A DNA stretch of 64,000 nt from Heliopora coerulea (Eukaryota > Cnidaria > Anthozoa > Scleralcyonacea > Helioporidae). Position numbers and translations under genes: made by a program. Below the pieces are notes generated by a model that searched no databases, had not been told where the DNA came from, and saw only the letters and a program-made list of their open reading frames with translations. The stretch is taken from contig JASJOG010000542.1 in the NCBI GenBank assembly GCA_030142905.1, positions 1 to 64,000 on the forward strand, written 5' to 3'. Shown here piece by piece: positions 23,201 to 34,244 of this stretch. Numbering within the stretch: position 1 is the first letter of the stretch; each line of letters begins with the position of its first letter.

Positions 23201-26200
23201 TCACGTAAGTGACAAAGGTACGCACGCTCTTTTCGTCACGTTGAGTAAAATTATGAACGCAGTACTTCATAATTGTCCTCAACCTAAAGCAGAAAGCGTG
23301 TCTACATTTGCCGCAATACTGAAACATTTGGTGATCCCATATCAGTCTGACTTTCGTACACATCTCAGTAGTTGACCAAAGTAATCCGCTAAAGGTTACT
23401 GACAAAATAAGATACATCGTGACGCCAAGGAAGTCGTGGCAAGACGTTCAGAACAATTCTAGTTGTAAAACAACATTTCATCTTTACAGTAACCATTTCC
23501 ATACTCAATGTTGAGGACTCCAGTTTATGTTTAATGTTTCTTTATTGTCCAAATAAACGTTGAACAGGAAGGGGTTGGGAGTGAGGGAGACAGTATGGCA
23601 AAGCAAAGCGATTGATAACTGTGTTTTGTACCAGTTAAACATTTTTTTCAGGTCAGCTTTAAACGGCAATTTTTTTTTTATCAACCATCACGTGAAGTTA
23701 GTCTTCCAGGTACATACAGCCTTGGGAACAAAGAAGCAGCACCATATCCGTCCTTATCTGGCTCCTCCGAAGGACAACGCAATGTGTCATGGGACAGTAA
23801 TTTTGAAACAGTCTGCCAGATTTTGTAAAACTTTTGTGCAGAACAAATTTGCATCATTAAGCAAAATAGAGATCTCGACTTTACGATTCCGGCGGTTTTG
23901 AGGTTTCCTGGACTGAATCTGCAGAAGTTTACAGCTGTTGCATGAAAATTTTGCTAGTTTACGGGAAGATTGGGGATGCGGTTGTGAAATGTTAGGTCAC
24001 CACGTTTTTTGCAGGAATTTATAATCATGCAGACACATACTGTGTTACTTCCTTTCATATGCTAAACCTGAATCTCTTTACTTTCAAATCAGCTTTATCG
24101 CTTTCCCTCCAACAGGTCGATAACCTTGCCTCTTCATGTTGACTCGTTAACACTTAGAATAACGTTTTGTAATTTCACTGTGACAAACGCCAGATGACTA
24201 TACTCGTGAAGAGGCTTGGTTGGGTTGGTTGTTGAAAGGTTAAACCTGTATCAACACCTTGACTGAAATTAACCCCTTTAAAATTAGGTACGTAACAGTT
24301 TTATCGTCACCGTAGGTTTGCGTTTTATCAATGAAGAACGAATTTCTAATAAAATTATTAAAAATAACTTTTTTAATGCTGCTTACCTTGTCAGGAATAC
24401 TGGCAACGGCTAAAGTCCAATGGCGTTTACGATGAATAGGGAATATGACTAATTCATTCTGAAATATGTCAGTCTAAAAGAGATAAAGCAATACACATGG
24501 TGAACAAGTAAAATGAACGGTGTACCATTTAAATATATAAAATTCTCTCCCAACATCCCAGTTTACATTCAGTTTTATTTTGAAATAACAACGTTCGCCA
24601 TTATTAAACTGATTTCAAATGTTGTAATAATTCATTTCTTATTCGCCGTTAAGTGGCAAGCTCTATACCACATGGTAGTTTCTTCCATGCCTCGGAAAAC
24701 ATAGTTGAAATCACCGATGAAGCTTGTGGTATTGCGGAAATAGCGGTGCACCGAGACCTTGTACAACAACAAATTACTACGATTGAACCAGAGTAAGAAC
24801 AAAAGGAAAAACAAGAGAGGACAAAGAAAAAATGAAAACAAATTACGCATGAAAGGATTAAGTGTAGGTGAGTTGCAGCTATAGTAACCTCATTTGATTA
24901 CTAACCAAGAATGTTTCACTGAACAAAAAAGACTTCCTTAATAATTTTATGAAATTTCTTTTCCTGCCACATGCTGAAGCAGTTTTAACATATTTTGTTC
25001 ACCCCTTAAACATATTTCAGATAGGGACGAAAAAGAAGAGGGAAGAAGTCATTAGATTTAAACTCATCAACAGTTAATTTTCAATTTTAGCAGATTGAAC
25101 ATTTTTGAATTCGTATACAAACGGGTTTCTGAGGATTAGCAGTAACCTCCGAGCTGTTCCTACAACTTAAGGGTTAAGGTAATTACCATGTAGTTCATGC
25201 ACACCATGAGCGATTGCTAACGCTACATGAGTAATCCCACCATTACAGCGGTAAGGAAATGTCCTTCATAGACTACCAATACAAAAGCTATCCTTAAACC
25301 ACATCACTTACTTTTCTCGTCCAGCGATGTACACCAGAGTACCCTCTCTTTCTTAAGCTTGTGTGAAAAAAGGTGTTGAATGCATAAACGCTCTAGAAGG
25401 AAAAGAAAAGCAATATAGAAACACTTGTTTGACAAATATTATCTTTTCAGAATAAAGTGGAAATTATAATTTACCTTGCTACGTGACCAACTCATCACCA
25501 GCTTTAGGTAATAATTCATTATCTGTCGGAAAAAGCAAAACGCTGTTTAAGCTTTGTCATTCTGTCAAGTGTGAAGATCTTCTTAAAAAAGAAGTGAGCG
25601 TACAGTACGGAATGAGGACTTTATTGTGTCAATTTTAATTATCAACAAAACGACTCAAATATCCCGACAAGAATAAGAAAGCGAAAATGAAGTTCTATAG
25701 ACAAATTCTTGTCGGCTTTCGCCTCTGTAACGATAAATGGTGAATGGATGTGAAAAATAATCAGCAAAATTCAAATATCGGGGTAACTGAAGATCCCTTT
25801 ATAGATTCAAAGAGACTCCCGAATTGTTTTTAAAACTACTTAAGTCTTCCGGGCATAGAAGTGACGCTAACTTCCGCCTGCTTCCTGTCAAAATTCTGTT
25901 CGTATTCAGAGATTTTCCTCTTTTTCGCTCAGAGGAAAGCCCCTGAAAGTGACGGAGTTTGGAGACTTTTCCTAGTACTGTATCACGCTGTGTTTAAATC
26001 AAGGAAATTTAGTAGCACTGTACTGTATTCTTGCAAGCTGTTCCTGTAACATGATAAATAAATGGAGTAGACAAGAGAGTAATAGTTGTTGATTACCCTC
26101 CAGACAACCAAGTCAAACGTCTAACCGGCTGAAAGTAGTCGAAACGCCAGAAAAAACCTCAACTTTGACAAGCAGTGTTCGATGTTGGAAGTTGTCCGTT

Positions 26201-27394
26201 TGCCCAGGGCATGTAGAATTTTGAACTGGCAGACCAACATCCTACTTTTCCAAGTGTTAGCTGTCTGACTAGACAACCAGTATTTTTCCACGTGGAGTGT
26301 TGATACTTTTAGAATTGCAGTAAGAATTGTAGAATTCTCAAAGCAACGTCTTCACGCAAGGCTAGTGTGATACGACGGGTATCGTCTTTCACTTCCCGAG
26401 ACCACATATTGACCTGGGCTGCGATTCTTCATTGGAACGTGCAAATACTGTCGTTGATTTCTATCTTCGCATAAACGAAGGAGGTGGAGTTTTCAACACA
26501 ATTTCGTAGTTCGATCTGCTTCGAATAATATGGCGGTATTTTCCAAATGCTCTAAGCCGCAAGGCAAACGAAAGCGGACAAAAAAAGCAAAACTCAACCG
26601 AAATCGAAAATACGATAAGACGAATCAATCACGAAGCTACCAGGAACCACGGAGCAAAGAGTTCCCGTGCATGGCTGAGGTATGAAAGCGACAAGTCCAA
26701 AATGTCCTCTAGTATTTGTAAGAACTTTTGTCCTCCGGGCTGCTCGCAAGCAGGCAATCAAAAAAAAAAAGAAAGAAAGTCGAGGACAGCCCTATGGGAA
26801 AAGACTTTACAAAAATGAATGTTGAAGCAGTAGCCAAATTGACCCACCTATCTTGAACTTGCCATGTCATTGTAACGAAGTCACGAGAACTTACCACATT
26901 TGGCAGTGCACACTTGACGAAAAGTTGCGCCAGTCCGCTAAGCTTAACGCAACGACAAAAAGTGCCGAAGAGTTCCCTGACGCGAAGAAAGTATGAACGT
27001 TGACAGTACAGCATTACTGAATGCGTAAAGACGTACATATGAAAAAGTTGAAGGACAACTACAAGAATTTAGATCCAGTTGCCCTTTGGACAACAGCCTC
27101 AAAATCCTTAAAATGGAACATTGACACGTATGGTCGGAAAATCATTTATACAAATGCTTCACACTTGGCATGTTTTTATTGAAATACTCTCATATAAAAC
27201 CCCGCTCTTTGGACCAAAACTACTGTATATCTATCACGGCTGTTTACGCAATTGTAAAATCTGAACGATCCACTTACTTGGTCATTAATCCACCGGCCAG
27301 GTTTCAAAGTTTTAAAGTCTTTCTTTGTCAAGAAAGACGGCTTCATACAATGACTGACAACCCTCTTTGAGTCCACTAAAAGACGTCCTGTAGG
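17116..27394 (-). CDS. SENP1/2-like SUMO-specific protease (Ulp1, C48), catalytic region
   Basis: This cysteine protease family processes SUMO and removes it from proteins. Core exons, 5' to 3' on the minus strand: 27394-27278, 25522-25475, 25392-25312, 24473-24387, 22309-22256, 22155-22078, 19859-19809. Every one has AG/GT borders and a whole number of codons, so all these introns are phase 0. Joined they give 172 residues that follow human SENP1 step by step: [18 protein letters not shown] (SENP1 LTITRKDIQTLNHLNWLND), [46 protein letters not shown] (catalytic His), VITYYNSF (catalytic Asp position is Asn), then [11 protein letters not shown] with the oxyanion Gln six residues before the catalytic Cys. 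A probable last exon at about 17255-17116 encodes [12 protein letters not shown], like the Ulp C-terminal helix, and stops at 17116; an exon may be missing between 19809 and 17255. The N-terminal exons are not settled. Confidence 0.88.
17310..17535. repeat. Dispersed repeat rich in AGCTGGC / GCCAGC motifs
   Basis: Within about 220 bp the motif GGGCTGG or its complement CCAGCC occurs at least six times (CGGGCTGGCCCAG, GTCAGCCCGG, ATACCAGCCGGG, GTGGGCTGG, GAGCCAGCCAG, CGAGCTGGCCGAG). Its GC content is well above the flanks. It is probably a decayed MITE; termini are not resolved. Confidence 0.4.
17540..19370. other. Likely intron near the protease 3' end
   Basis: No confident exon or mobile element. 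Open frames at 18202-18605 on both strands look like chance. GAAACA-rich sequence from 19262 onward looks like older copies of the neighbouring MITE. Confidence 0.35.
19376..19608. repeat. MITE with GCCCTGGGCAA ends and GAAACA iterations
   Basis: The left end AAGCCCTGGGCAATAGGTAA pairs with the reverse complement of the right end (AGGCCCTGGGCAAACGAGGA). Inside, GAAACA / TGTTTC recurs about every 20-30 bp. A single right-type end (GTTTGCCCAGGGC) is also present near 26205. No coding sequence. Confidence 0.6.
20346..20533. repeat. Long imperfect inverted repeat
   Basis: The left arm begins AGAAATGGTTCATGATTT and the reverse complement of the right arm begins AGAAATGGTTCGTGATTT. They continue through ATGGATGCAC and GAGAGAGC with scattered mismatches for about 64 bp per arm. 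Between the arms is a second small palindrome (TTGCTCTCGA / CTCGAGCAA). It lies in an intron of the SUMO protease. It may be a foldback MITE. Confidence 0.65.
21465..21907. mobile_element. pogo/Tigger-like MITE
   Basis: The left end CAGTGGTTCCTCGATTATCC and the reverse complement of the right end (CAGTAGTTCCTCGTTTATCC) are nearly identical and bordered by TA on both sides (21463-21464, 21908-21909). CAGTxG(T/A)xCCTCGxTTATCCG is the classic Tigger/pogo terminus. The subterminal ATCCGAAC repeats several times at each end. It carries no transposase and lies in a protease intron. Confidence 0.85.
22310..24386. other. SUMO protease intron
   Basis: The exons on either side (ending IPDK and beginning VITYYN) join directly in phase 0, so no further exon is needed here. 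Apart from the inverted repeat at 23149-23380 nothing was recognised. Confidence 0.5.
23149..23380. repeat. Long imperfect palindrome centred near 23262
   Basis: The ends TTTGGAACTCCGTCGAGATG and, as reverse complement, TTTGGTCAACTACTGAGATG start two arms of about 110 bp that stay complementary with many mismatches to the centre (TTATGAA, 8-bp loop, TTCATAA). Because of the symmetry, both strands carry similar open frames (23145-23375 plus, 23007-23417 minus), which should not be read as genes. Confidence 0.75.
25523..27277. other. SUMO protease intron
   Basis: The exon ending WINDQ and the exon beginning IMNYY join directly in phase. On the plus strand, a 48-codon frame from ATG 26530 (context AATATGGCGG) ends at a GTATG donor-like site and is strongly basic, but no partner exon was found. 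GTTTGCCCAGGGC near 26205 is a solo end of the 19.4-kb MITE family. Confidence 0.4.
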
Positions 27395-28614
27395 CTGCAA
27401 GAAACAGTGCCTTTATACTCAAGTGCAATCAGAAAAAATTTCTTCAAAATTAATTTTATTAGATGGAAAAAACAGCGGACATTTGACGACGAACGTCAAC
27501 GCAAGAATTAGCAACCCAGGCGTTTACTTAATATTTTTGATCCTGAAAGGGGCGGCATGTATTTTAAGGGGAACACTTACTACGTTTCACAAATCCGTGC
27601 CTTAGTAGGGATTTTGTGTATATTCTTTATTTAATAGAAAAATTATGAAAATTTTAGTAAACATAATGAAAACTATGTCTATATCTTTAATCGTTTGCCT
27701 CGCACTTCGTGTATTTTACATGTCAACTTTTATTTCGTCTTTGGTTTCTCTCACAAATTAGTGAGACAGGTGGAGATCCACTTTCAACATCAGACACGGT
27801 GATTTTCTCGAAAGCGACATTCTCCTGTGACTGTTCCATTGCTCAATTTTTGCATGAGAGTGGAGTGGGGGGTAAATTCGAGCATTTACGATAAGCCTCT
27901 TTTTAAATCACATTTCGGAAACTGCCAATACAGTTTTAAAAGGGTGCTTACAACGAAGAAGAATAGGATTGTAAATAATTAGATATCTGTTTTCGTTGTC
28001 GACTAGTTCATTTTTTCATGACGGAAATAAATCAAACAGCATTATAGCAACTCTGAAATCAGGAATTTCTTCAAAATTACACACCAAACCCGGTGCAGCG
28101 TTGCATATGAACATAGAGCATCAAACTATAGAAAGCTATATAGGTTATATTGTCGTTATAGTAAAAAGTTAGTTTTCAGACCCCAGTTCGTGGAGCTCAA
28201 ATCTCGTTATTTAGTCGAAACAACCAAAGTTTTCAACTATGAACTTGGTTTTCGGCTTCGCATAGGTCAGTTCATCGAAAAGGTTTGGAGCACCTGCCAG
28301 ACGAAAAATTCTATAGGCATGTGATCGGCATTCAATCGGTAGTAATCAGGGGCATAGCCAATGAAATTTACGGATTGGTGAGCTAAAACAGCAAAATTAT
28401 AGCAATAAAAGTTATCATAAAAACATAAGAAGGTAGAGCACAGTTATGCCAGCAAGATAGCGTTAGAAGAACCTTACGTTGGATGTTTTGTATCGATGGT
28501 AAAAGGTATGCTTAATGAAATTTTTCCTGTTCGAAAACAAAAAGAATAGAGTAAATACACCTTATTAGACAGCTGTGTGCACAGCATGGCTGAATATTTT
28601 TAGTCACGTGGTAC

Positions 28615-29926
28615 TTCGGCGAGCCCGTCGAAAAAGTCAAAATCCAAATGACGAGTAACACATCCAGTCGTGCTGTACACTAAACTGTAATAATATACAT
28701 GACAATTCTGATTGGCTAAGAGCAGTGCAATATCAAAGCAACACAGTAATTTGCACTCTATTACCTTTTTTTGAACTGTATTAATTTTTACATGTACATT
28801 ATTAATTGATAACAGCATGACTTCTCATGCAACTGGTGAGTTTCTCAAACATCTCTAAACTATATTTACACTGTCAACATTTTGGGCACGGCACGGCTAA
28901 AATTTTGGCACGGGTACCGCTATTTTTGGGCACGGCACGGGTGATTTTCACAGCGTAAACGGTGCGGCCTTCTTAAAATTTGGTATCCGTGCCTAAAAAT
29001 TTAGCCGTGCCGAGCACCTCTGTATATGTACTGCAAAAGTCTTTCCCAAAATTTGCCGTGTCGTGCCCAAAATGTTACAGTGTAAACGGGGTTTAAATAT
29101 GCACTTGTCTTCGGACTCATGCTATTTCGATAGTCTGCGAAAAACTCATTTGTGCGTGTATTTTTCCTAATTGCATTCGAAACCATGTTATTACCAACAT
29201 ATACTGATAAGTTATTCATTATCCAACTCTCTCGAAACATTAACTTTTCCCTTCCAATTATGGCGAAACAAGAGCTCAACTTACACTGTAGAAATTTCGC
29301 TAATTTCACCTTGATGTATAGGATTTAAATAAAGAAAGTCTAACAAACACTTTGCAACATCCACGAGCAAGTTATGACCAGTGGTTGTGCTCGTAAATTA
29401 AACTTATGTATGCCAGAACGATGCAATAAAACCGTTTTAAATACGTTTTTAAAAGTTGGATAATAAAAGAACTTAGTCAATAATATAATACAAAATCCAC
29501 TAAATATTCTTGTAGCCCAAAATAAATAATTACTCAAACCGTTTTTTAAGTTTCTTTCATTCACACTCACCATTTCACAATATCTCTTTTAAAAATATTT
29601 CTTAACTTCATATAAAGTTTTTTGAAAGAAATGTCCCTGGAACTTTCTTTTACAATTTCTAAATAAGAGGAAAAAAAAAGTAAAATGATGATGCTTAAAC
29701 ATTGATATAAAGCCACAATCTTCAATCATAAGAGCTAACGTCACACCCTAAATGATTTACAGATGGAACCTCAAACTCTCAGAAAAATCAATGAAATTAT
29801 ATAGTATTTGAAATGCTGATGTTCTCTCATGTTTCCTATTCAGGAAACTTCTTCTGAGTCCCTGACTCATCTGAGTATCCTCTGCTTACCATCTGATTCC
29901 AAGTGGCTCAATACTTAGAGTTGTAC
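28615..29926 (-). CDS. Two tentative exons linking the large N-terminal exon to the protease core
   Basis: Minus-strand candidates are 29926-29890 (phase 1 in, 2 out; reads TLSIEPLGIR) and 28684-28615 (phase 2 in, 0 out; reads LVYSTTGCVTRH). Together they would bridge the exon ending at 30781 (phase 1) to the protease exon starting at 27394 (phase 0). The support is phase compatibility and AG/GT sites only. The acceptor of the first and the GTACCA donor of the second are weak, and no homology was recognised. Confidence 0.25.
28864..29087. repeat. MITE / foldback with TTTACACTGT ends
   Basis: The left end TTTACACTGTCAACATTTTG, followed by GGCACGGCACGG, is matched by the inverted right end (CCGTGTCGTGCCC, AAAATGTTACAGTGTAAA). 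GGCACGGCACGG recurs internally. About 224 bp, non-coding. Confidence 0.7.
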
Positions 29927-30074
29927 CTAGGTGCCAATTCAACCGGGTCAAATTCTGTTGGAGGTGCCCCCTCAACCCTCTTTAATGCACCCCACGCTCC
30001 TTATATTATACTAATATCATGTTTACCTCAATTTCTTTTGTTTTTCCAGGTTGCATTAATAACTAATTTACCTC

Positions 30075-30187
30075 ATTAAAATTCACTTGTCCTAATACTA
30101 CCTCCAGTGACGTCAAACCAGGGCGCGTTGGGACTAATACGACCCTGTTTGACGTCACCGGAAGTAGTATTAAATGAATTTTGACAA
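30075..30187. repeat. Small palindromic repeat with TGACGTCA-like cores
   Basis: The arms AATACTACCTCCAGTGACGT and, inverted, AATACTACTTCCGGTGACGT flank a short GC-richer centre. Each arm holds a GTGACGTCAAAC block resembling a cAMP-response element core, which may be incidental. It directly abuts the next inverted repeat. Confidence 0.55.
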
Positions 30188-30201
30188 ACATGATATTACA
30201 A

Positions 30202-30363
30202 AGTAATACCATGAAATTTCGATGTATTAGTTATTAAACCTCCCGCTCGACTTTGGTCATTTAGTAAAATTTTCTCGGGCCTTCGGCCATCGGGAATTTT
30301 ACTACACAAGCCTCATCGAGGGGGAGGTTTAATAGCTAATACACCTCGTTTCATGGTATTACT
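30202..30363. repeat. MITE with AGTAATACCATGAAA ends, copy A
   Basis: The left arm AGTAATACCATGAAATTTCG continues to CCTCCCGCTCGA. The right arm is its inverse, ending TTTCATGGTATTACT. A second nested palindrome (TAGTAAAATTTTCTCGGG / CCATCGGGAATTTTACTA) forms the centre. The element at 42404-42567 shares the terminal design and the flanking ATGATATTACAAAGTAATA. Confidence 0.65.
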
Positions 30364-30640
30364 CATAATAATTGTACACCGATAGTAACGGTATGCAACT
30401 ACAGGAGGAGCTTTTGTAGAAACAAGTTTTTTTGGTTTTTTTGTTTTTTATTACTCAATACGTACTTGAAAATTTAAAACAGGCGCTTCCGACCTTTGAC
30501 AGGTGCAAAGTTATCAATTAACTATGAGAAATCAAGACATTGTTTTATTTATTTTTCATTGCATGTTTGCAAAATATTCTTGAGTCTAGAAAATAAGATA
30601 AATTTGTTTCTAAAAATGTCGCTCGCTCTCTGTCTCTGTC

Positions 30641-30656
30641 TCTGTCTCTGTCTCCG

Positions 30657-30700
<44 letters not shown>
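30641..30700. repeat. Compound microsatellite (TCTCTG)n / (TC)n / (AC)n
   Basis: Iterated CTCTGT, then CT, then about ten CA units. It inflates an open frame at 30496-30855 that is not a gene. Confidence 0.9.
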
Positions 30701-30701
<1 letters not shown>

Positions 30702-30780
30702 AATGACATGTGTCCATGCATTTAAGAAACATCCTCCGAAGTACAACCAATCAGAAAAGAATGGAATGAAACTATCCTAC

Positions 30781-31577
30781 CTTCGATGTATCTTTCAACA
30801 TAATTTTCACAAAGTTTTCTTTTGTTCCTCAAACCTCTACCAGACACAGCAATAACGTCCAAAACGTTTTCACCGCTCAACAAAACCTCGTCGCCGTTTC
30901 GTACTGTTACACTGTGTTTCAAGCTTGCAGTTCTATCTGGAGATGAACGAATCTTGCAAGAAGCATCGTCACTGTCATCCACAACAATTAATGGCGGAGG
31001 TTCTGACCCAGTTCCTTCATCATTGGAAATCGGCGTTGATGTTGTAGGTGATTTACTACGAGCCGAATCCTCTCGTCCATTCTTAATTGTGCATGGGAGC
31101 TCACAAAAAATATTTGAATTCTCTTTCTTCTCACTAACAATCAAAGAACTTGTATAATCTGAATCATTCCTGAAGTCCTGATCCTCAATGGAAACCTTAC
31201 AGTATTTTTGGCGTAGAAGGATACTGGAGTTCTTCGTCTTTAGATAAAATCCTCTACTGTTTACAGAACCGTCAAGTGTTATCCACTTCCATTCTAAGCA
31301 ATTGCACGTCATAAAATCTACCATACCACGTTTTTCAATTAGTTGAAGAGACAAACTTAACAGTTCATATTCTTGTCGTCCACAGTCAGGAAAAAACAGC
31401 ATGATCGTGATCTGCGACAAGTCAAGCATATGTTCTTGATAGCAGCAATAAATTGTGTCTTCATCATTGAAAATATTAAATATAGTGAATAAACTTAAGT
31501 TCTCCATATTCCATTGCTTTATGTGCCAAACGTTTTCATCTTTTCGACAGTGTAAAATGAAACGAGCATCTTTCCAC
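30781..31577 (-). CDS. Large internal exon of an unidentified gene, possibly the protease N-terminal region
   Basis: A 797-bp exon (AG before 31577, GTAGG after 30781) open for 265 codons. It begins WKDARFILHCRKDENVW, and a compact hydrophobic-plus-aromatic part covers the first ~115 residues. A Ser/Asp-rich, probably disordered part follows (SPTTSTPISNDEGTG, PPLIVVDDSDD, with an acidic PLIVVDD that resembles a SUMO-interacting motif). It closes with RGLRNKRKLCENYVERYI. It joins in phase (AG|G) to the exon at 39273-39191. The next confident exon downstream on this strand is the SUMO protease core. A SUMO-binding motif upstream of a protease would make sense, but membership in the same gene is inference. 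Confidence 0.65.
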
Positions 31578-31637
31578 CTAGGAAATGGTAGATAAAAACA
31601 ATGATTTGGTAGATTAAATATAAAAACGTAATGTTAT

Positions 31638-31640
<3 letters not shown>

Positions 31641-31682
<42 letters not shown>
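31641..31682. repeat. (TA)n microsatellite
   Basis: About 21 uninterrupted TA units, 60 bp beyond the acceptor of the exon at 31577. Confidence 0.95.
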
Positions 31683-31683
<1 letters not shown>

Positions 31684-32990
31684 TCATGTACAAACACATA
31701 CAAACATAATTTGACCAAAAAGAACTTAATTAACCCTTTAGCTCCTAAACGTACATATCTGTGCTATTTAATATACGTGAAATAGGTTCATAAACAGATT
31801 TCGATATCAAATTGATCAAATAATTTAAAATTTGTTAAGAAAATCTGGGATCTAAAGAGTTAAAACATCGACTACGTTTGGAAAGCGAGTCATTTTATCA
31901 AGACACGTATATACAGAACTTGAAGGTCCTCTATTTATACAAATTCTTGCCTAGTTTAGATATTAATATAGATTTACAAAAAATCTCTAAGATTTAAATC
32001 ATTTGAGCTAAACAAGTTCAGTTTGCATGCCCAAAACCATGTTCCTCTCGTCGAGACATTAACAGTCGTTTTATCAATAACCTTATCGCATAAATCTTCT
32101 AATCCCTTGCGGCCTTCTTCAAAAAATGCGCATAGAAATGCTCACCCAGTATTCCCCATTGCTCATTCCCATATCTATTCTACACTTATGATTATTAAAT
32201 CTCCTGCAAAAAGATGTTATCGTACTCCCAACATAATACTTCCCATACGATTCTGTTTCGAGGAGGAAGGTTTTATGTTGTATTTACATATACATACACA
32301 TATTAGTATCATTATTACTGTTACTACCACTATTACGAAGGAGAATTACAACACATTCTCTCACCAAAGAATTTATTTATACGAGCTTTCGGTAGCTAGA
32401 CTGTAACCTTCGACGGGTAAACAAAAAGTGAAACAAGATGAATTGACAGGTCTAATATATGAAGGATAAAAACATGATAAAAATGGAAGTGATCATGTGA
32501 GGGTGTGAAAGCAGGAGTAGAATGGTGTATTGTTTGGACAGCGGCTTGGAGTTGTTGTCGGTTTAAATGGTTTTCCCTGTGTGCCAAGATTCTAAGGTTT
32601 TCCGTTTTCGATAGTTTCGCTTTTCGATTATATGTCCCTTGGCAAAGTTAATTCTGTACTATTAATAATAATGATAACGACAATACTATTACTATTTCCA
32701 TTATCATTAATATTATTACAACTCGCACACCACTCAACTTAGGATAGAGGAAGGGGTCTCAGCCTACTACGGGCTCCCAGCATCCCGCCAGGTAAGGCCG
32801 CAACAGACATTGCACATTATTATTATTATTATTATTTTAGACAATATTTAAAACAGATGTATTCCATCAGTTCATAAAAAAGAACTGTATTCAACAGATG
32901 ATCTGTACAAAAAACGATAGAAAACTATATTTTTAAAATATTAAAAATTATAAAATCAATGAAAACCTACGCAAAATCTAAAAACGAATG
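31683..32990. other. Intronic / repeat-like sequence, no gene
   Basis: AT-rich, with a short ATT run at 32819-32835. The stretch 32370-32620 (ACGAGCTTTCGGTAGC onward) has a dispersed-repeat look and might be a Penelope-like element fragment; this could not be shown. Confidence 0.35.
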
Positions 32991-33260
32991 TATGCCTAAA
33001 TATTAAGTATATCATACGTTTTCGATGTAAACTTCACAATAGAACATTCAACTTTTAAATCATTTGGTACATCATTAAAATGTTTTGCTGCTGGGAATAA
33101 AAACGTTTTTCTACCATTTTCGGATTTCACTCTTGGTAGCCCTACATTGCTCCCGTTACTTCGCGTGTTTATTTTCTGATCAATGCTTTTAAAATAATTA
33201 TTAAAAGGCAACCGAGCTGTACTACCTAGGTACTTCTAAATGTCAGTAACAGATAATATC

Positions 33261-34244
33261 TTGTGGGACAATTTTAACCATGGTTGAATTTTTTTTGAAC
33301 TGGTTCAAAAAATTTTAAACTAGTTTAATTTTTCTCTAACCAGTACAATTTTTTTTGAACTGGTTCAAATTTTATTTGAACTTGTTGTTGGTACAAATTA
33401 TGAACTGTTGCCTATAACCCTTTCTCTCGCAGACCAACGAAACCGGCTTCCTTGTTATTTTACTCTGTCTAACTCGAGACTCTGTCTAACGCTCTAACCG
33501 GTCATCAGAAGGTTGCGGGTTCGATCCCCGTCTGGGGCTCAGATATCATTTTCTGAGTATCGAGCTTGAAGATCGTTCATCTACTTCAATATATCCAAGC
33601 TCTCATGTTTCCTAAACATCAAACTGCTTAAGTCACAATTATTACATAATAAATAAAAGTTTCATAAATTGTGATACTTTCAATCGCTTAAGGGCAATGT
33701 AGATGTGAAACAAAATTTGATTATCATAATGCTAAAGTGCGAATGAATTTGCTGAGAGCGAGAAAGTGGGTAACAGCAAAGTTAATTATTTAACAAAAAA
33801 GACCTTACGGTATCGAAAGTCCTTGTGGTGTAGTGCGATTGTCACTATGAAGCATTATGCAATGTTAAGCCCAATCGGCCATGTCTACCAAGTGGATGGG
33901 TTATACCACTATCTCAGGTAAGCCTAGGATGATATAAGTGGGGACAACGTTCAGGAGAGAAAAGAATGAAGGGGAGAAATAGAGAAATTCAGAAAGTGAA
34001 CAAAGGAGAGTGACATATTAAAGATGTTTTGGTGGGGTGTGTGGAATTTTTTTAATTTTTTTTTTGTTTTGTTTTTGTTATTTCACCTCCCTCCCAAAAA
34101 AATACTAAACCCCTTTTTAGAATCTTGACATTTGGAACCAGTTCAAAAAAAATTGTACTGCTTCGAGAAAAGTTAAACTGGTTTAAAATTTTTTGAACTA
34201 GTTAAAAAAAAAACATTGAACAACCACCTAAATTTGCCCCACAA
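33261..34244. mobile_element. Non-autonomous DNA transposon with ~115-bp TIRs
   Basis: The left terminal repeat (33261-33375) contains TTTTTTGAACTGGTTCAAA and TTTAAACTAGTTTAA. The right one (34131-34244) is its inverse, ending TTTGCCCCACAA. The match runs over about 115 bp with modest divergence. The interior has no transposase but holds a SINE (33487-33608). The element is inserted in a minus-strand LINE remnant. Confidence 0.75.
33487..33608 (+). repeat. tRNA-derived SINE, 5'-truncated
   Basis: Starts within the tRNA-like head (CTCTAACCGGTCATCAGAAG), has the B box GGTTCGATCCC, and keeps the full tail through GATCGTTCATCTACTTCAAT. Same family as the copies at 7.9 and 16.2 kb. Nested in the long-TIR transposon. 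Confidence 0.8.

Noticed and set aside
23007..23417. Overlapping open frames of 136 (minus) and 76 (plus) codons.
   Set aside because: Both arise from the palindrome at 23149-23380; each strand mirrors the other.
24632..24850. Minus-strand 72-codon frame with protein-like composition ([20 protein letters not shown]) bounded by an AG.
   Set aside because: The protease exons on either side (25392-25312 and 24473-24387) join directly in phase and follow SENP1 without a gap, so no exon fits here.
25080..25240. Minus-strand candidate exons reading [11 protein letters not shown] and [11 protein letters not shown].
   Set aside because: They came from reading the 25312-25392 exon in the wrong frame. 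In the right frame that exon joins directly to 24473. A reminder that splice-phase fits alone are weak evidence.
30496..30855. 119-codon plus-strand frame.
   Set aside because: Runs through a (TC)n(AC)n microsatellite and over the antisense of the real minus-strand exon.
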